Positions 11,345-21,900 of a stretch of 64,000 nucleotides of DNA are shown here, one piece after another. A program made the position numbers and the translations under genes. Source of the DNA: Lantana camara (Eukaryota > Streptophyta > Magnoliopsida > Lamiales > Verbenaceae); NCBI GenBank assembly GCA_037501455.1, contig CM074860.1, positions 22,341,001 through 22,405,000 of the forward strand, written 5' to 3'. Each line of letters begins with the position of its first letter. Position 1 is the first letter of the stretch. The notes beneath the pieces are model-generated. The model was not told where the DNA came from. It saw only the letters and a program-made list of their open reading frames with translations, and made no database searches.

Positions 11345-12712
11345 CCATTTCAAGATTTAAACATAGAACCGTCGAAGGTTACATGCATTCTATGGCCTAG
11401 GGAGACGCTCGCCGATAAGAGTCTCGAGTGTACAAGTGTTGTTGGCTCTGACTTAGATGACTTTGAACGGCCCTTCCCAATTTGGGTCCAACTTCCCAAC
11501 GTGCCTTGACACCTCAATCTTCTTTAGGACTAAGTCTCCCATTTGGAACGTCCTCTCTCGGACCCGCTTGTTATACTGTCGAACCACGGATGCTTTATAC
11601 TTGTGGATACACGCCTAAGCATTATCTCTTCTTTCCTCCAAAAGATCCAATTCAAGCGCTCTATTTTCCTCATTAGTTTCAGGCTCGAAATATGCCACAC
11701 GCGCAGACTCTTATACAATTTCTGCGGGTATCATTGCCTCTGACCCATAAACAAGCAAGTAAGGAGTTTCTCCGGTGGCCGCTCGAGGAGTTGTGTGGTA
11801 AGCCCATAAAGCCCCTTGTAACTCCTCAGCCCATTCACTCTTCTTGCTTTCAAGCATGGTTTTTAAGTGTTGCAAGATGATCCTGTTAGTAACTTCAGCT
11901 TGAACGTTGGCTTGAGGGTGCCACATGGAAGTGAAGCGTGGTTCAATACCTAATTCCGAGCACCATTCCCTGGTATCTGTTGCTATGAATTGGAACCCAT
12001 TGTCTGAAATGAGCCCCCTCGGGATACCATATCTGCAGTTGATATTCTTCCATATGAAGTCTCTTACTACCCTGAAGGTGATTTTGGCTACGGCCTCGGC
12101 CTCGGCCCACTTTGTGAAGTAATCGACGACCAGGATGATGAACTTTTGTTGTTCGACCGCCATTGGCAAGGGGCCTACAATGTCGATGCCCCATTGGTCA
12201 AAGGGCCAGGAAACGTCTATTGGGATCATCTGGGCAGCTGGCAGTTGGGGAATATTAGAGTGGAATTGGCACTTGGGGCATTTATTGGAAAATGCAATGG
12301 CATCTTGGAGGACCGAGGGCCAGTAAAATCCACTTCTTAGTATCTTTTTGGCAAGAACACGCCCCCCAGAGTGATTTCCGCAGCTCCCACCGTGAATATG
12401 TTCAAGGGTCTCTTTGGCTTACAAAGGCCTTAGGCACCTCATCAGTGGACCTTGGTAGGATTTCTTGAAGAGTCTCCCCTCGTGATCCAGGGAAAAATGA
12501 GGGGCCTTGTTCCTGATTTTTCTTGCCTCCACTTTGTCGGTGGGACAAACGCCATCTTTAAAAAACTTGATGATGTCATCGAGCCAACACGGTTCGTTGG
12601 GGTTAATCATGGCCACCGCTCGGGGATGAACTTTTCCCTTTATCAACGATTCCTCCGTTCTTATGAACATAATGGGATGTTCACAAGATCCTTCGAGGGC
12701 AGAAGCAAACAT
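11345..12712 (-). pseudogene. Integrase part of the Tat element pol, broken
   Basis: The N-terminal part (12712-12419) holds the segment before the zinc finger. The core (12229-11711) contains WGIDIVGPLP, the LISDNG block and the HPQAN stretch with the following E, which are the D,D(35)E residues of gypsy integrases. The C-terminal part continues to about 11345 through further stops. Integrase inserts the cDNA into the genome. The RNase H to integrase linker is frameshifted, so no full product is possible. Confidence 0.8.
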
Positions 12713-12751
12713 GGAAAGAGCGTCAGCACGCCTATTTTCCGCTCGTGGAGC

Positions 12752-13192
12752 CTAAAGTAAGTGAAATTCCTTAAACTTCCCAATTATCTCCTTTGCTTTT
12801 TCCAAGTACTTTATCATGGTGGTTTCTCGAGCCTTATAGGTTCCTTCAATCTGGCTTGCAATCAGTTGTGAATCCACATAAGCCGTGATCCTGGAAGCTC
12901 CATTTTGAAAAGAAATTTTTAGCCCTTGAATGAGAGCCTCGTAATCTGCCTCGTTGTTTGTGACTTGGAAATCCAACCTGGTTGTGAAGTCTATCTCAAT
13001 TCCATTGGGATCTCTAAGGGTTACCCCTGCTCCTCCCCCCTGAGAGGTCGAGGAACCATCTGTGTGCAGAACCCACAAGTCGTTGTTTACTGGAACGGCA
13101 GGTTCTAAGCCAAAGCGCTCGACTAATAAGTCCGCGACCACCTGCGCTTGTATGGCTATCCTGGGCTCGAAACTTATGTCAAACTGGTTCAA
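12752..13192 (-). pseudogene. Additional RNase H domain of the Tat element
   Basis: The segment holds LHTDGSSTSQGGGAGV, NNEADYEALIQGL and AYVDSQLIASQI, the D-E-D pattern of the 'plant/archaeal type' RNase H that Tat elements carry besides the gypsy one. It degrades RNA in RNA-DNA hybrids during reverse transcription. It is followed after a frame break by integrase. Confidence 0.8.
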
Positions 13193-13559
13193 TTCAATAG
13201 CCCATTTTATTAATCTTCCAGAGACTTTTGGCTTGGATAAAACCTGTCGTAGTGGCTGATCCGTAAGAGCAGTGATTGAGTGTGCCTGAAAATAAGGCCT
13301 CAGTCTTCGTGATGCATTAATGAGAGAAAAAGCAAACTTTTCAATTTCTAGATATTTCTTTTCCGCCTTGTAATGTCTTGCTCAGGTAGTAAACGGGTAA
13401 ATGCTTATGCTCGCGCATGGCCACCAAAACTGCGCTCGTGGCTTCCGCGAAAACCGAGAGATATACGAATAAGTTTTCTCCTTCGATCGGTTTTATCAGG
13501 AGCGGGGCGCATGAGAGTTAAGCCTTCATATCTTGCAACGCTTTTTCGTATTCTCCAGT

Positions 13560-14627
13560 CTAAGAAAAATTACGAGCGTTGCGCAAGATCTTGAAAAACG
13601 GTAGATTCCTATCTGCAGAGCGGGAAATGAACCTGTTCAAAGATATGATCTTCCCTACTAACATTTGCACTTCCCTGACGTTACGAGGGGACGGAATATC
13701 CAAGATAGTCTTGATCTTCTCCGGATTAGCCTCAATTCCATACTGGCTAACCATGTAGCCCAAGAATTTTCCCCCTCGTACCCCGAATGTACATTTAGAG
13801 GGGTTCAACTTTATGCCGTATTGGCGCAAGATGACGAACGTGCACTTGAGATTTTCCAGATGTGAGGATTGGCGCTCACTTTTGACTATCATATCGTCTA
13901 CATATACTTCCATTGACCCTCTGATTTCTTTCTCAAGCATCCGATTAAAAAGGCGTTGGTATGTGGCACCCGTATTTTTTAGCCCAAAAGGCATGATCAG
14001 GAAGCAGTAAACCCTCATATGGACCACGAACGAGGTTTTGGGACGATTCTCAGGGGCCATAAAGATTTGGTAATACCCATGAAAAGCATCCATCATGCTC
14101 ATAAGCTTGCAACCCGTGGTTGAATCTACCAACTGATCAATCCGGGGTAGGGGATAAGGATCTTTGGGGCAAGCTTTGTTGAGATCAATGAAATCATTAC
14201 ACATCCGCCATTTATTTGCGTTTTTTAGCACAAGGACCACATTGCAAAGCCATTTTGGGTACAGTATGGTCTCAATATATTGAGCCTTGAGGAGTTTGTT
14301 TACCTCTTCCTCAATTACTTTCTTCCAAAATCCATTGACATCTCTCTTCTTTTGTTTGATCGGCTTGAAAACTGGGTCCACGTTGAGTCTGTAGACCATG
14401 ACGCTTGGATCTATCCCTATAAGATCAGAAGCTTTCCAAGCAAAGACGTCAATATTTTCCCTCAAGAAATCTATCATCATGATTTGCGAGGGTCCCGAGA
14501 GATTAGAGCCAATTTGGGTGGTTTTATCCTTGTTTCCAGGTTCTAATTCGATGGTTAGAAATTTCTTTGTGGGCTCAATCTTCAGTTCTGGATGAGGGAG
14601 TTCGAGCGCCCTTTTCTTCCCTGTCAA
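13560..14627 (-). pseudogene. Reverse transcriptase segment of the Tat element
   Basis: This 355-codon open segment carries the gypsy RT blocks: KWRMCNDFIDLNKACPKD, MMDAFHGYYQI, MPFGLKNTGATYQRLFNRM and the catalytic YVDDM (MEVYVDDMIVKS). The ordinary RNase H connection follows in the degraded stretch 13192-13560, in which QGGKEISRN-like sequence can still be recognised in another frame. This is the best preserved part of this pol. Confidence 0.85.
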
Positions 14628-15730
14628 GCGATTGTTAGCGACCTCTTTTTCCCCCTCGTTAGTGTCTTCGTTCGAGGAGGATTCCCCAACCGCTCCAAGT
14701 GGGGTGCCCTCGGGATGGTTTTCGGTGTTGGATCCTTCTTCTTTTTTTTCTTTTTATTCATTTTGTCCTTCTTCCATACGGGGCCATCCTCATCCAGGTC
14801 GGGAAAATCCACTGATTTCTTGGTGGATCCAATTTGAAACGCCTTTTCAGCTTTGGGCTTCTTGAGGGACAACATGTAGCATTCCCAAGATTCCTTGACG
14901 TTGAAGAGAACTTCACCAACCCCCTCGAGAGTAGGGAACTTGATCTTCTGGTGGAATGTAGAGATGATCGCCTTAAAATCAACGAGGACAGGTCGCCCGA
15001 TCATGATGTTGTAAGGGATCTCAATCTCCACGACCGCGTAGGTGACCATGAGGGTCCTTCGTTATGGGGCACGACCAAAAGAGATGGCCAAGCGTATCTG
15101 TCCACGAGGGATAACCTTTGAGCCCCCAAAGCCAATGAGAACGGTTTTGAGGGGCTTAAGGGGAATGTTGGTGATGTTCATTTTCTGAAAAGTGGTATAA
15201 GGGAGAACATTAACAGAGCTTCCACTGTCAGCTAAAACCCTCTTTACAACGTGATTGTGGACATCCAAGCTAACCACTATGGGGAAGTCAGAGGTTTCGC
15301 TGACCCCATGTGAAGTTACTATGTGCTCTAAGTCCCTATCACTGAATCCAATTACATCATTTTCCTTAGGGTTGCTGGCGCTCGTTCCTTTGATGGCGTA
15401 AACCTGTTTGGGTGTCGAGGGGCGTTGATCATAGCTTTTGACATAACGACGGCGGGATGCGTTGGAATCTCCCCTCAAGGAGCCTCCAGCGATCATGTGG
15501 ATGACCGCAAAGGGCGCATTCTCCTGTTCAGATACCTTCTGCTTGCCACGGGTGCTGCTCTCCGGGCCCCGCCCCCACGGGCTCCTTCTCCTTTCCCTGG
15601 ATAGCTCATTGCAGCGCTCGTCATAGCGCTCTAGAGCTTTTACAAACTCCTTCAAGTGCCCCCCCCCCCGCCCCCCGGGCAATGAGCCTTTGAATCTTAC
15701 TTTCGAGTTGGCGGCATTCGTCGGTGTCAT
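14624..15730 (-). pseudogene. Protease segment of the Tat element
   Basis: The 15730-15062 segment contains VLADSGSSVNVLP, the DSG-type aspartic protease active site of gypsy elements. The following frame (15049-14624) carries YNIMIGRPVL, the second protease motif, and the linker to RT. The two frames are separated by a frameshift near 15055. Confidence 0.75.
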
Positions 15731-15737
15731 GCCCCTT

Positions 15738-17431
15738 CTATTTGTGAAAAGCGTAATATTTTCTCGAGCGCTTCTGAGACTCGATTTCTCTTAACTTTTG
15801 GGGGCGCTTGAGCGTAGATTTCGGAGATGGGCCTATTAAGGGGGATCCATTCGAGTTTGCGAGGGGGAGGTGATGGTTGCGTCGCTCCCTGTGGGGTTCA
15901 TCTCTCCCCCGTTCATTCTTATGGTGGCTGGGATGCCTGGGGGCATTGGACCCGTACATATCCTCGAGTACAAAATAGGGCTCAGCGATCTCCCTCATCG
16001 CCATGAGCGAAATTGGCCTCTTTTTGACAATGGCATCTGCAAACTTCTTGCTCATGTATTGCTTGTGGTTGCAGGCCTTGAAAAGTACGTGGATCAAAAA
16101 GTTCGTCGAGGGCCTCTCCACCAGGAGCACTTCTTTGTTGAAGCGAGCGAAGAAGGACCGGAGGGACTCGTGTTGACCTTGAACCAAGTTGTAGAGAATC
16201 ATTGGCGCGGTGACCAGGGCCTTTAAGGACTTAAAATGATTTAAAAAGGTGTTGGTGAGTTCTCCATATGATCTGATCGAGCGAGGTGGCAACCGTTTGT
16301 ACCATTCCTGGGCCATTCCCATGAGGAAAGTAACGAAAACCTTGGCCTAATAGTGATTAGAGTGCTCGTATAGGTGCATGAGATGCAGAAAATGGTCCAA
16401 ATGCTCTGCGGGGTCAGTTGTTCCGTCGTAACGGTTGATGGAGGTAGGTACTTTACCCATTTCTGCTTGGGCCATTAGGACTTCCTCCACGAGGGGAGAC
16501 CCCCTCGCTAGTGGGTGGTGATTCCCCCCCCCCCCCCCCGAGATCATAATTTTTATAATTTTCTTCCTGTTCTTGGTGCCGACGAGCGTGTTGTTGTCGG
16601 GCTTGACGACGAGCGTCTCTCATCCCCTGCATGGAGGGCTTGAGACCGCGCTCGAGAGAGCTGTCCTACCATATCCTACAACCCCTGCAGCTGGTCTTGT
16701 ACAACCGCGAGGAGGTTAGGGTCTTCTCCTCTTGCTTTGCTTCCTCTTTTTGAGGCATGTGAATGAGCCTCATCATCAATGTTAATTCTTTCCACAGGCT
16801 CCTTGCCTTTGTCAGCCTGTGGGCGCTCTCCTCCTCCACTCGTTGGAACTTCTCTCTCATTGACTGGGGGTGGCGGTGGTTGGGCTGGTAAGACGGCTTG
16901 GGCCGCCGTGAGCGGATGGACCCGCCATCCCCCTATGGGAGGAGCAATTTGGGCAGCCTGCCCCATGGGGAAATACGTAGCGGTGAAGTTTTGCCAAGCA
17001 TTTTGGGCAGCTTAGACCTCACATTGGGTATAAATGGCCTACAATTGCGTGGGCGTCATAGGGTGCAATTCCACCCCTTCAATCTCTTTGGGGATAATGA
17101 CGGGCAGTTGAATCTGGCCCGTGTGGTAAGGCTGGATCATGGGGAGCATAGGGGAAGGAGTTAACGTGTAACCCGGGGGAGGTATCATGACGGGGTATCC
17201 TTCAGGGTGGATTTGGGTGGCGGCCGACTGACTCTGAGGGATATTCTGGGGAACTTGAAGCCCAAATCTCCCTGCCGCCATGATGGGGAGTGGTTCCATG
17301 GTGATCCCCGCCGTTGGAGCGACTTGCTCCGCCATGGGGGAAGTTCTCCCAACGGGTAGCGCACCTCCAGTAACGGCCAGGAGCGGGTGGTCATCGCCGC
17401 CTCCCGCTGCACCTGATCTGGTGGTGACCAT
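15738..17431 (-). pseudogene. Gag of the Tat element, in three broken frames
   Basis: The likely start is the ATG at 17431 (MVTTRSGAAGGG). A Pro/Gln-rich N-terminal part runs to about 16676, then a stretch with stops, then DGTTDPAEHLDHFLHLM (16430-16370) and the retrotransposon gag core MAQEWYKRLPPRSI...SFFARFNKE...ACNHKQYMSKK (16322-15738). Gag forms the capsid. No CCHC knuckle is visible, which fits Tat gags. A 16-base C run at 16524-16539 lies at one frame break. Confidence 0.75.
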
Positions 17432-17488
17432 GGTGAAAGTGGTGCTTGCTTTTCAACTAGCAAAGGTGAAGAAATAAGAAAAGTGGTT

Positions 17489-17505
17489 TCCCACAGACGC
17501 TGCCA
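17489..17505 (-). other. Primer-site region of the Tat element
   Basis: Read on the minus strand, TGGCAGCGTCTGTGGGA directly follows the 5' LTR end. A TGGC(A/G)...GTCTGTGGGA sequence at this position is common in plant Tat elements; the tRNA was not identified. Confidence 0.5.
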
Positions 17506-17508
17506 AAA

Positions 17509-18284
17509 TGATGGGTTTGATTTCAGATATCCAAACTCCAACACTTTAGAATTTGTTAATGTGGGGAAGTAGGGGATGAAAGCTCAGGCGAGTATCACCG
17601 GGAATGGTGGGCTCAACCTGCTAGGACAAACACCAAGAAAAGAAAGGTCAGAAGGCCAAGCTAGGGGAACTGGGGTGATGCCCAGTTTGGCTCTCCGACG
17701 CTCAAGTCAGTTGATGAACTGAAGAAGATGAAGAAAATGCAGAGCTTAAGTTATGGAAGCTTGCTTACAGTGGGAGAGATGAAGTCTCGTATTTATAGTT
17801 TAGGGTCAGAGACCCTTTAGTAATTAGCACCATGTGGTCCTGGCCTAATGTTGCCTTAACACGTGGCGTGATGAGGAAGAACCTAGGAGGAATCTCCTGC
17901 AAAAGTTGGTGCAAAGTGGGTGCGGGCAATAGTGGTAGGTGCGAGGGTGTGTACGTAGTGTCAGAGAGTCGTTTTGGGTTAGTAACGAGGGCGAGACAAA
18001 CGCTCGTGCTTATCATGAGCCTTGGAGGCCCGCAGATCTGAGGGGGACCTGAGCCAAGGCTGTGAGATGAGGGGAGCTTTGCTCCTCTGTTTGTCCGTCC
18101 ACGTGGGAACGTTCCTCCGAGGGGAGTGCACGCTCAGGAATTAACTCTTGAGGAATTGGATATCTTTGGGAGTGAGGGTGACGCTCGTCTGGGAGCGACT
18201 TACGTGGGGGACCTGATTGTCATGCGTCTCGCGACGATGACACCACGTGTCAAAACGTGGGCCAAACATGTTTCTGCCCCATCA
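17509..18284 (-). repeat. 5' LTR of the Tat element
   Basis: The 776-bp segment is bounded by TGATGGG on the left and CCCCATCA on the right, a terminal inverted repeat with TG...CA borders. It directly abuts the primer-site region and contains a minus-strand TATAAATA box (17790-17797). Its 3' partner is off-window. Confidence 0.75.
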
Positions 18285-18740
18285 TAATGACATGTCTTTA
18301 TTAAAGATAAAAAAAATTATTTTTATTTTTCTATAGTAGTTTTTTTATTTAACTTTGTTTTTTTATTTTTAAATATATTTTTAAGTAGATTAATCTATAA
18401 TTGTTTATTTTTTAAGTATATATTTTTTTTAGATTTTATACATGATTATTTTAACATTTAAGTTATTTTATTCATATATATTAAATAAAATAAAATTTAT
18501 ATTTTTTAATAAAATAATATTTATATTTTAAAGTATATTATTTATATTTATATTTTTTATTTTCGTCCCCATTATCTAAAATTCTGGTTCCGTCCCTGTC
18601 TATAACTAACCCGGTTAGCCTCTTGGCGATATTAGACTAATCCAATTATGATTCATGAATCCCACAAATCCAGAAAGACCTATTCTTGATTTCTTCAACT
18701 TAACCAGTAACATAAACAATCTATTGTTGTCCGATTGATT
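18285..18740. other. AT-rich intergenic stretch left of the CRK gene
   Basis: No coding sequence is visible. 18300-18560 is very rich in T and A, with TATTTTTAAA-like repeats, and a pyrimidine-rich stretch follows. It lies between the gypsy LTR and the CRK promoter. Confidence 0.6.
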
Positions 18741-18837
18741 TTGACTGATTCGCATGATATATATACAAATCGCAATCAACTTGATTACTCTTCTTTGAAA
18801 CATTCGTCCGAAATTCGACTGTGTTGAATACTTGACT
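18741..18837 (+). promoter_or_regulatory. Probable CRK promoter elements: TATA box and two W-box cores
   Basis: TATATATA at about 18757-18765 lies some 180 bp upstream of the CRK start codon. TTGACT, the core bound by WRKY factors, occurs at 18741-18746 and 18832-18837. Many CRK genes respond to pathogens through WRKY factors; here only the motifs are seen. Confidence 0.35.
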
Positions 18838-18940
18838 TCCGCGTACGGTACCCCTTCCCTTCCGCATCCCGTTCATAGTATTAATTAGTTCTTTCGATAA
18901 CAACAGAAAGGCGAGCATCGTAGCAACCCACAGAGTAACT

Positions 18941-21900
18941 ATGATCACCAAAACATTGCTTCTCATCTTCAACCTCCTTATCCTTGCAGCCAATTTCTCG
19001 TCCGTAACCTCCCAATATGAGGGACATATTTGCTACAATAATGGCAACTACTCAAGCGAAAGCTTATACAGAGCAAATCTTAATGCCCTCCTCGATTCTC
19101 TTTCCTCAAACATCAATGACACCGGATTCTACAGCGGCTCTTTGGATCAAGTCAACGGCATCGCACTCTGTCGAGCAGATATTCAGCCGGAAGCTTGTCA
19201 AGGCTGTATCCGAGACGGCACGCGGGACATCCTAGAGTTGTGCCCGACACAGTTGCAGGCGATCAGGTCAGTTTTCTGTTCACTATATGTCTCTTACTTT
19301 TGCAGGAGATTAACTATATGAACGGTTTGTAATCCTTTAAGATAAGGTAGTTAATGTTTGTAAATTGTATTAAACAAAACTTAATTTATGCTTTTAGCCT
19401 TTTTTTTATTAATTTTAGATTTTGGAATGTAAACTTAATTTATATTTTTCTCCTTCCGCTCTCCACCCCCCACCCACCCCCACCCACCCAACCAACCAAC
19501 CAACCAACCAACCAGCCGGCCACCCACCCACCGAAACGGAGGGAAAATAAATAAATAAATGTATATTTATAACATATATTTATACATATATATTTCAACA
19601 ATATAAAAAAAAATAAAATTTTTTTTATTTAAAATTTTCTTTTTTTTTTTATTTTTTGACATGGCCGCTGACCCGTCATTTCTGACACATCATCATTTCC
19701 GACTAGGCAAAGGAGATTCAAGTGGTTCATTGTCCTATAATTGATTAATTTCACCAAATTTAAAATTGAAGTCCTACATTTACAAAATCCTAAAACTATG
19801 TCTCAAAATTTCAAATCGGGTATTTGGGAGGATAAAATCAACAATTTTCCATATACGTTATAAATTAAACTACGGGTAATAATATGAGAATTGTGTGATC
19901 TATCTCGTCCAATGCACTAGTGAAATTGTACTAATTTTATAAACTTTTCAAAAGCAAATGCGAGCAGCCACTTTCTTTATCTCCATTCCCTTTGTGAGGT
20001 TTTCTTTTCTTGAAAGCCATTTCTCCTTTTTACTCTTGACATTAACCTCACTGACCTTAATTTCTCGTTGCACAACTGATTCAGGTGGTCCCAGTTCTGC
20101 ATAGTCCGTTACTCAAATGATACCATATTCGGAACCCTAGCAATTGTTAACAGGAACAACCCACCTTTTATCTTGTTGAATTCAAATAATGTAACGACTA
20201 ATCTGGAAAAGTTTAAGGAGGAGCGTCGAGGTCTGATGGATGAACTTCGAGGGCAGGCGATAAATGGTCTGAGAAAGGCGGCCGTGGGGAATCGGAGAGG
20301 GCCCGATTTTCAGACGGTTTATGCGATGGTGCAGTGCATGCTGGATTTGTCACTGGAGGATTGCGATAGGTGCTTGATGCAGGCGGCAGGATTTATTCCA
20401 CAATGTTGTAATGCCTCATTAGGGGTGAGAGTTTACACGCCCAGCTGCATTATTCGTTATGAGCCTGAACTCTTTTACAACATTTCTAGGCTTCAAGAAC
20501 CACTCAGACTTCCATCATCACCTTCATCACCGTCTCCACCATCTTCAAGTAAGTTCATTACTGGTTAGTTATAGTTAGTTTAAGGTAATCGTATAGTTTT
20601 TTTTTTATAATTTAACACACACGCCCACTTGGGATTCGAACCGAGTAATTGTCCTGAAGAATGAATTTATTAACCATTTGGATCAACCCCTTATTGACAG
20701 ATAATCGTATAGTTCGGGCTATATTAATGAACAAAAATTTAAAATATATGAATCGTAAATATAAATTTTGAATTCTATATTTTTTAAAAGTTTGCATTTG
20801 CCAAGATAACTATTTTAAGAAAATAACTCAAGAAAATAATATATTGGCACAAGGTTCAGAATTAGTGTTGGTGATTAAAGTTTTTCAATAATTTAAAATA
20901 ATTCCAAATTTTCCAACAAAAAAGAATCTAAATTCCAAGAATTCTTGACTTGGTCAAAATTGTGTAATTTTGTCAAATGAGTCATTAAAACCTACAGTAG
21001 AATAGATTAGCATAAGATATTGTCTTTAATGAATATAATTAGCATCTTGCGACTGTATTGCGCACACGTTACATAGGGGTGTTGCCTTGAAAAACCGTTT
21101 CCAAGATTCGTCATTAGGCTCTAAGACAACATTACTACACAATTTTGTCACATCCCCCGTCCCCAAGTTATGAACTCAATCTTAATTTGGGTAGCGGAAA
21201 ATATCATCTATATTCTATACTATTATATTAAGTATTAAAGAGTAGACAGAAATCGATTTGGTATCTTTGACTCTTGAACTCTTTTCTTACCTTTTATCTC
21301 TCAACTCCCCTTTCCTTTTAGAGCGTATTTACTTTTACAGATAATAGATATTTGTGATATATAACCGATATCTACATGCATTTACATTGCATGTGTTGGC
21401 GTGTGATAGATCACGAGAATTATGACACGCTACACAAAATTACCAATATATCATTTTTTCACAGAATTTACAAAAGAATTACCACTTATATCTATTTCTC
21501 CTCCCATGTTCTGAAAGATTTTTTTGGAGAAATTTCTCTTTCATCTATTTTCTTTTCAAGATTTTACAAAAGATTCTATTTTAATCTATTTTCATCTCAA
21601 GATTTTATAATAGATTTTATTTTCATCTATTTTCTTCTCAAGATTTTACAAAAAATTTTATTTTCTTCTCTCCAAATTGATCAAGTTCTTTTATTTTTAT
21701 TTTATAATTATAGAAAATTTTAAATAGGAACGTGAATTATTAAAAAGTCAAAACATGATGAACCACAAAATAATTTTAAAAATTGAGACGAAACTCCTCC
21801 AAAAAAAAAATAAAAAATAATACCATCTCCTAATTTTTTATTTTTTATCACTTTACACCCTCTCACTTAATATAATGCATTTTTTAAGGATTTAATCAAG

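Larger units (their letters stand above)
8118..18284 (-). mobile_element. Ty3/gypsy element of the Tat type, interrupted by the copia element
   Basis: Reading leftward there is a 5' LTR (17509-18284), a primer-site region, gag, protease, reverse transcriptase, an extra RNase H, integrase, a degenerate tandem repeat, and an ORF on the opposite strand. An additional RNase H, long 3' noncoding tandem repeats and an antisense extra ORF are known traits of the Tat/Retand/Ogre group. The 3' LTR is not in the window; it must lie left of the copia insertion. Stops and frameshifts break every coding segment. Confidence 0.85.

Noticed and set aside
18721..18993. 90-codon minus-strand ORF with a hydrophobic helix opposite the CRK start
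   Set aside because: The helix is the antisense of the CRK signal peptide; no family features and no conserved context.
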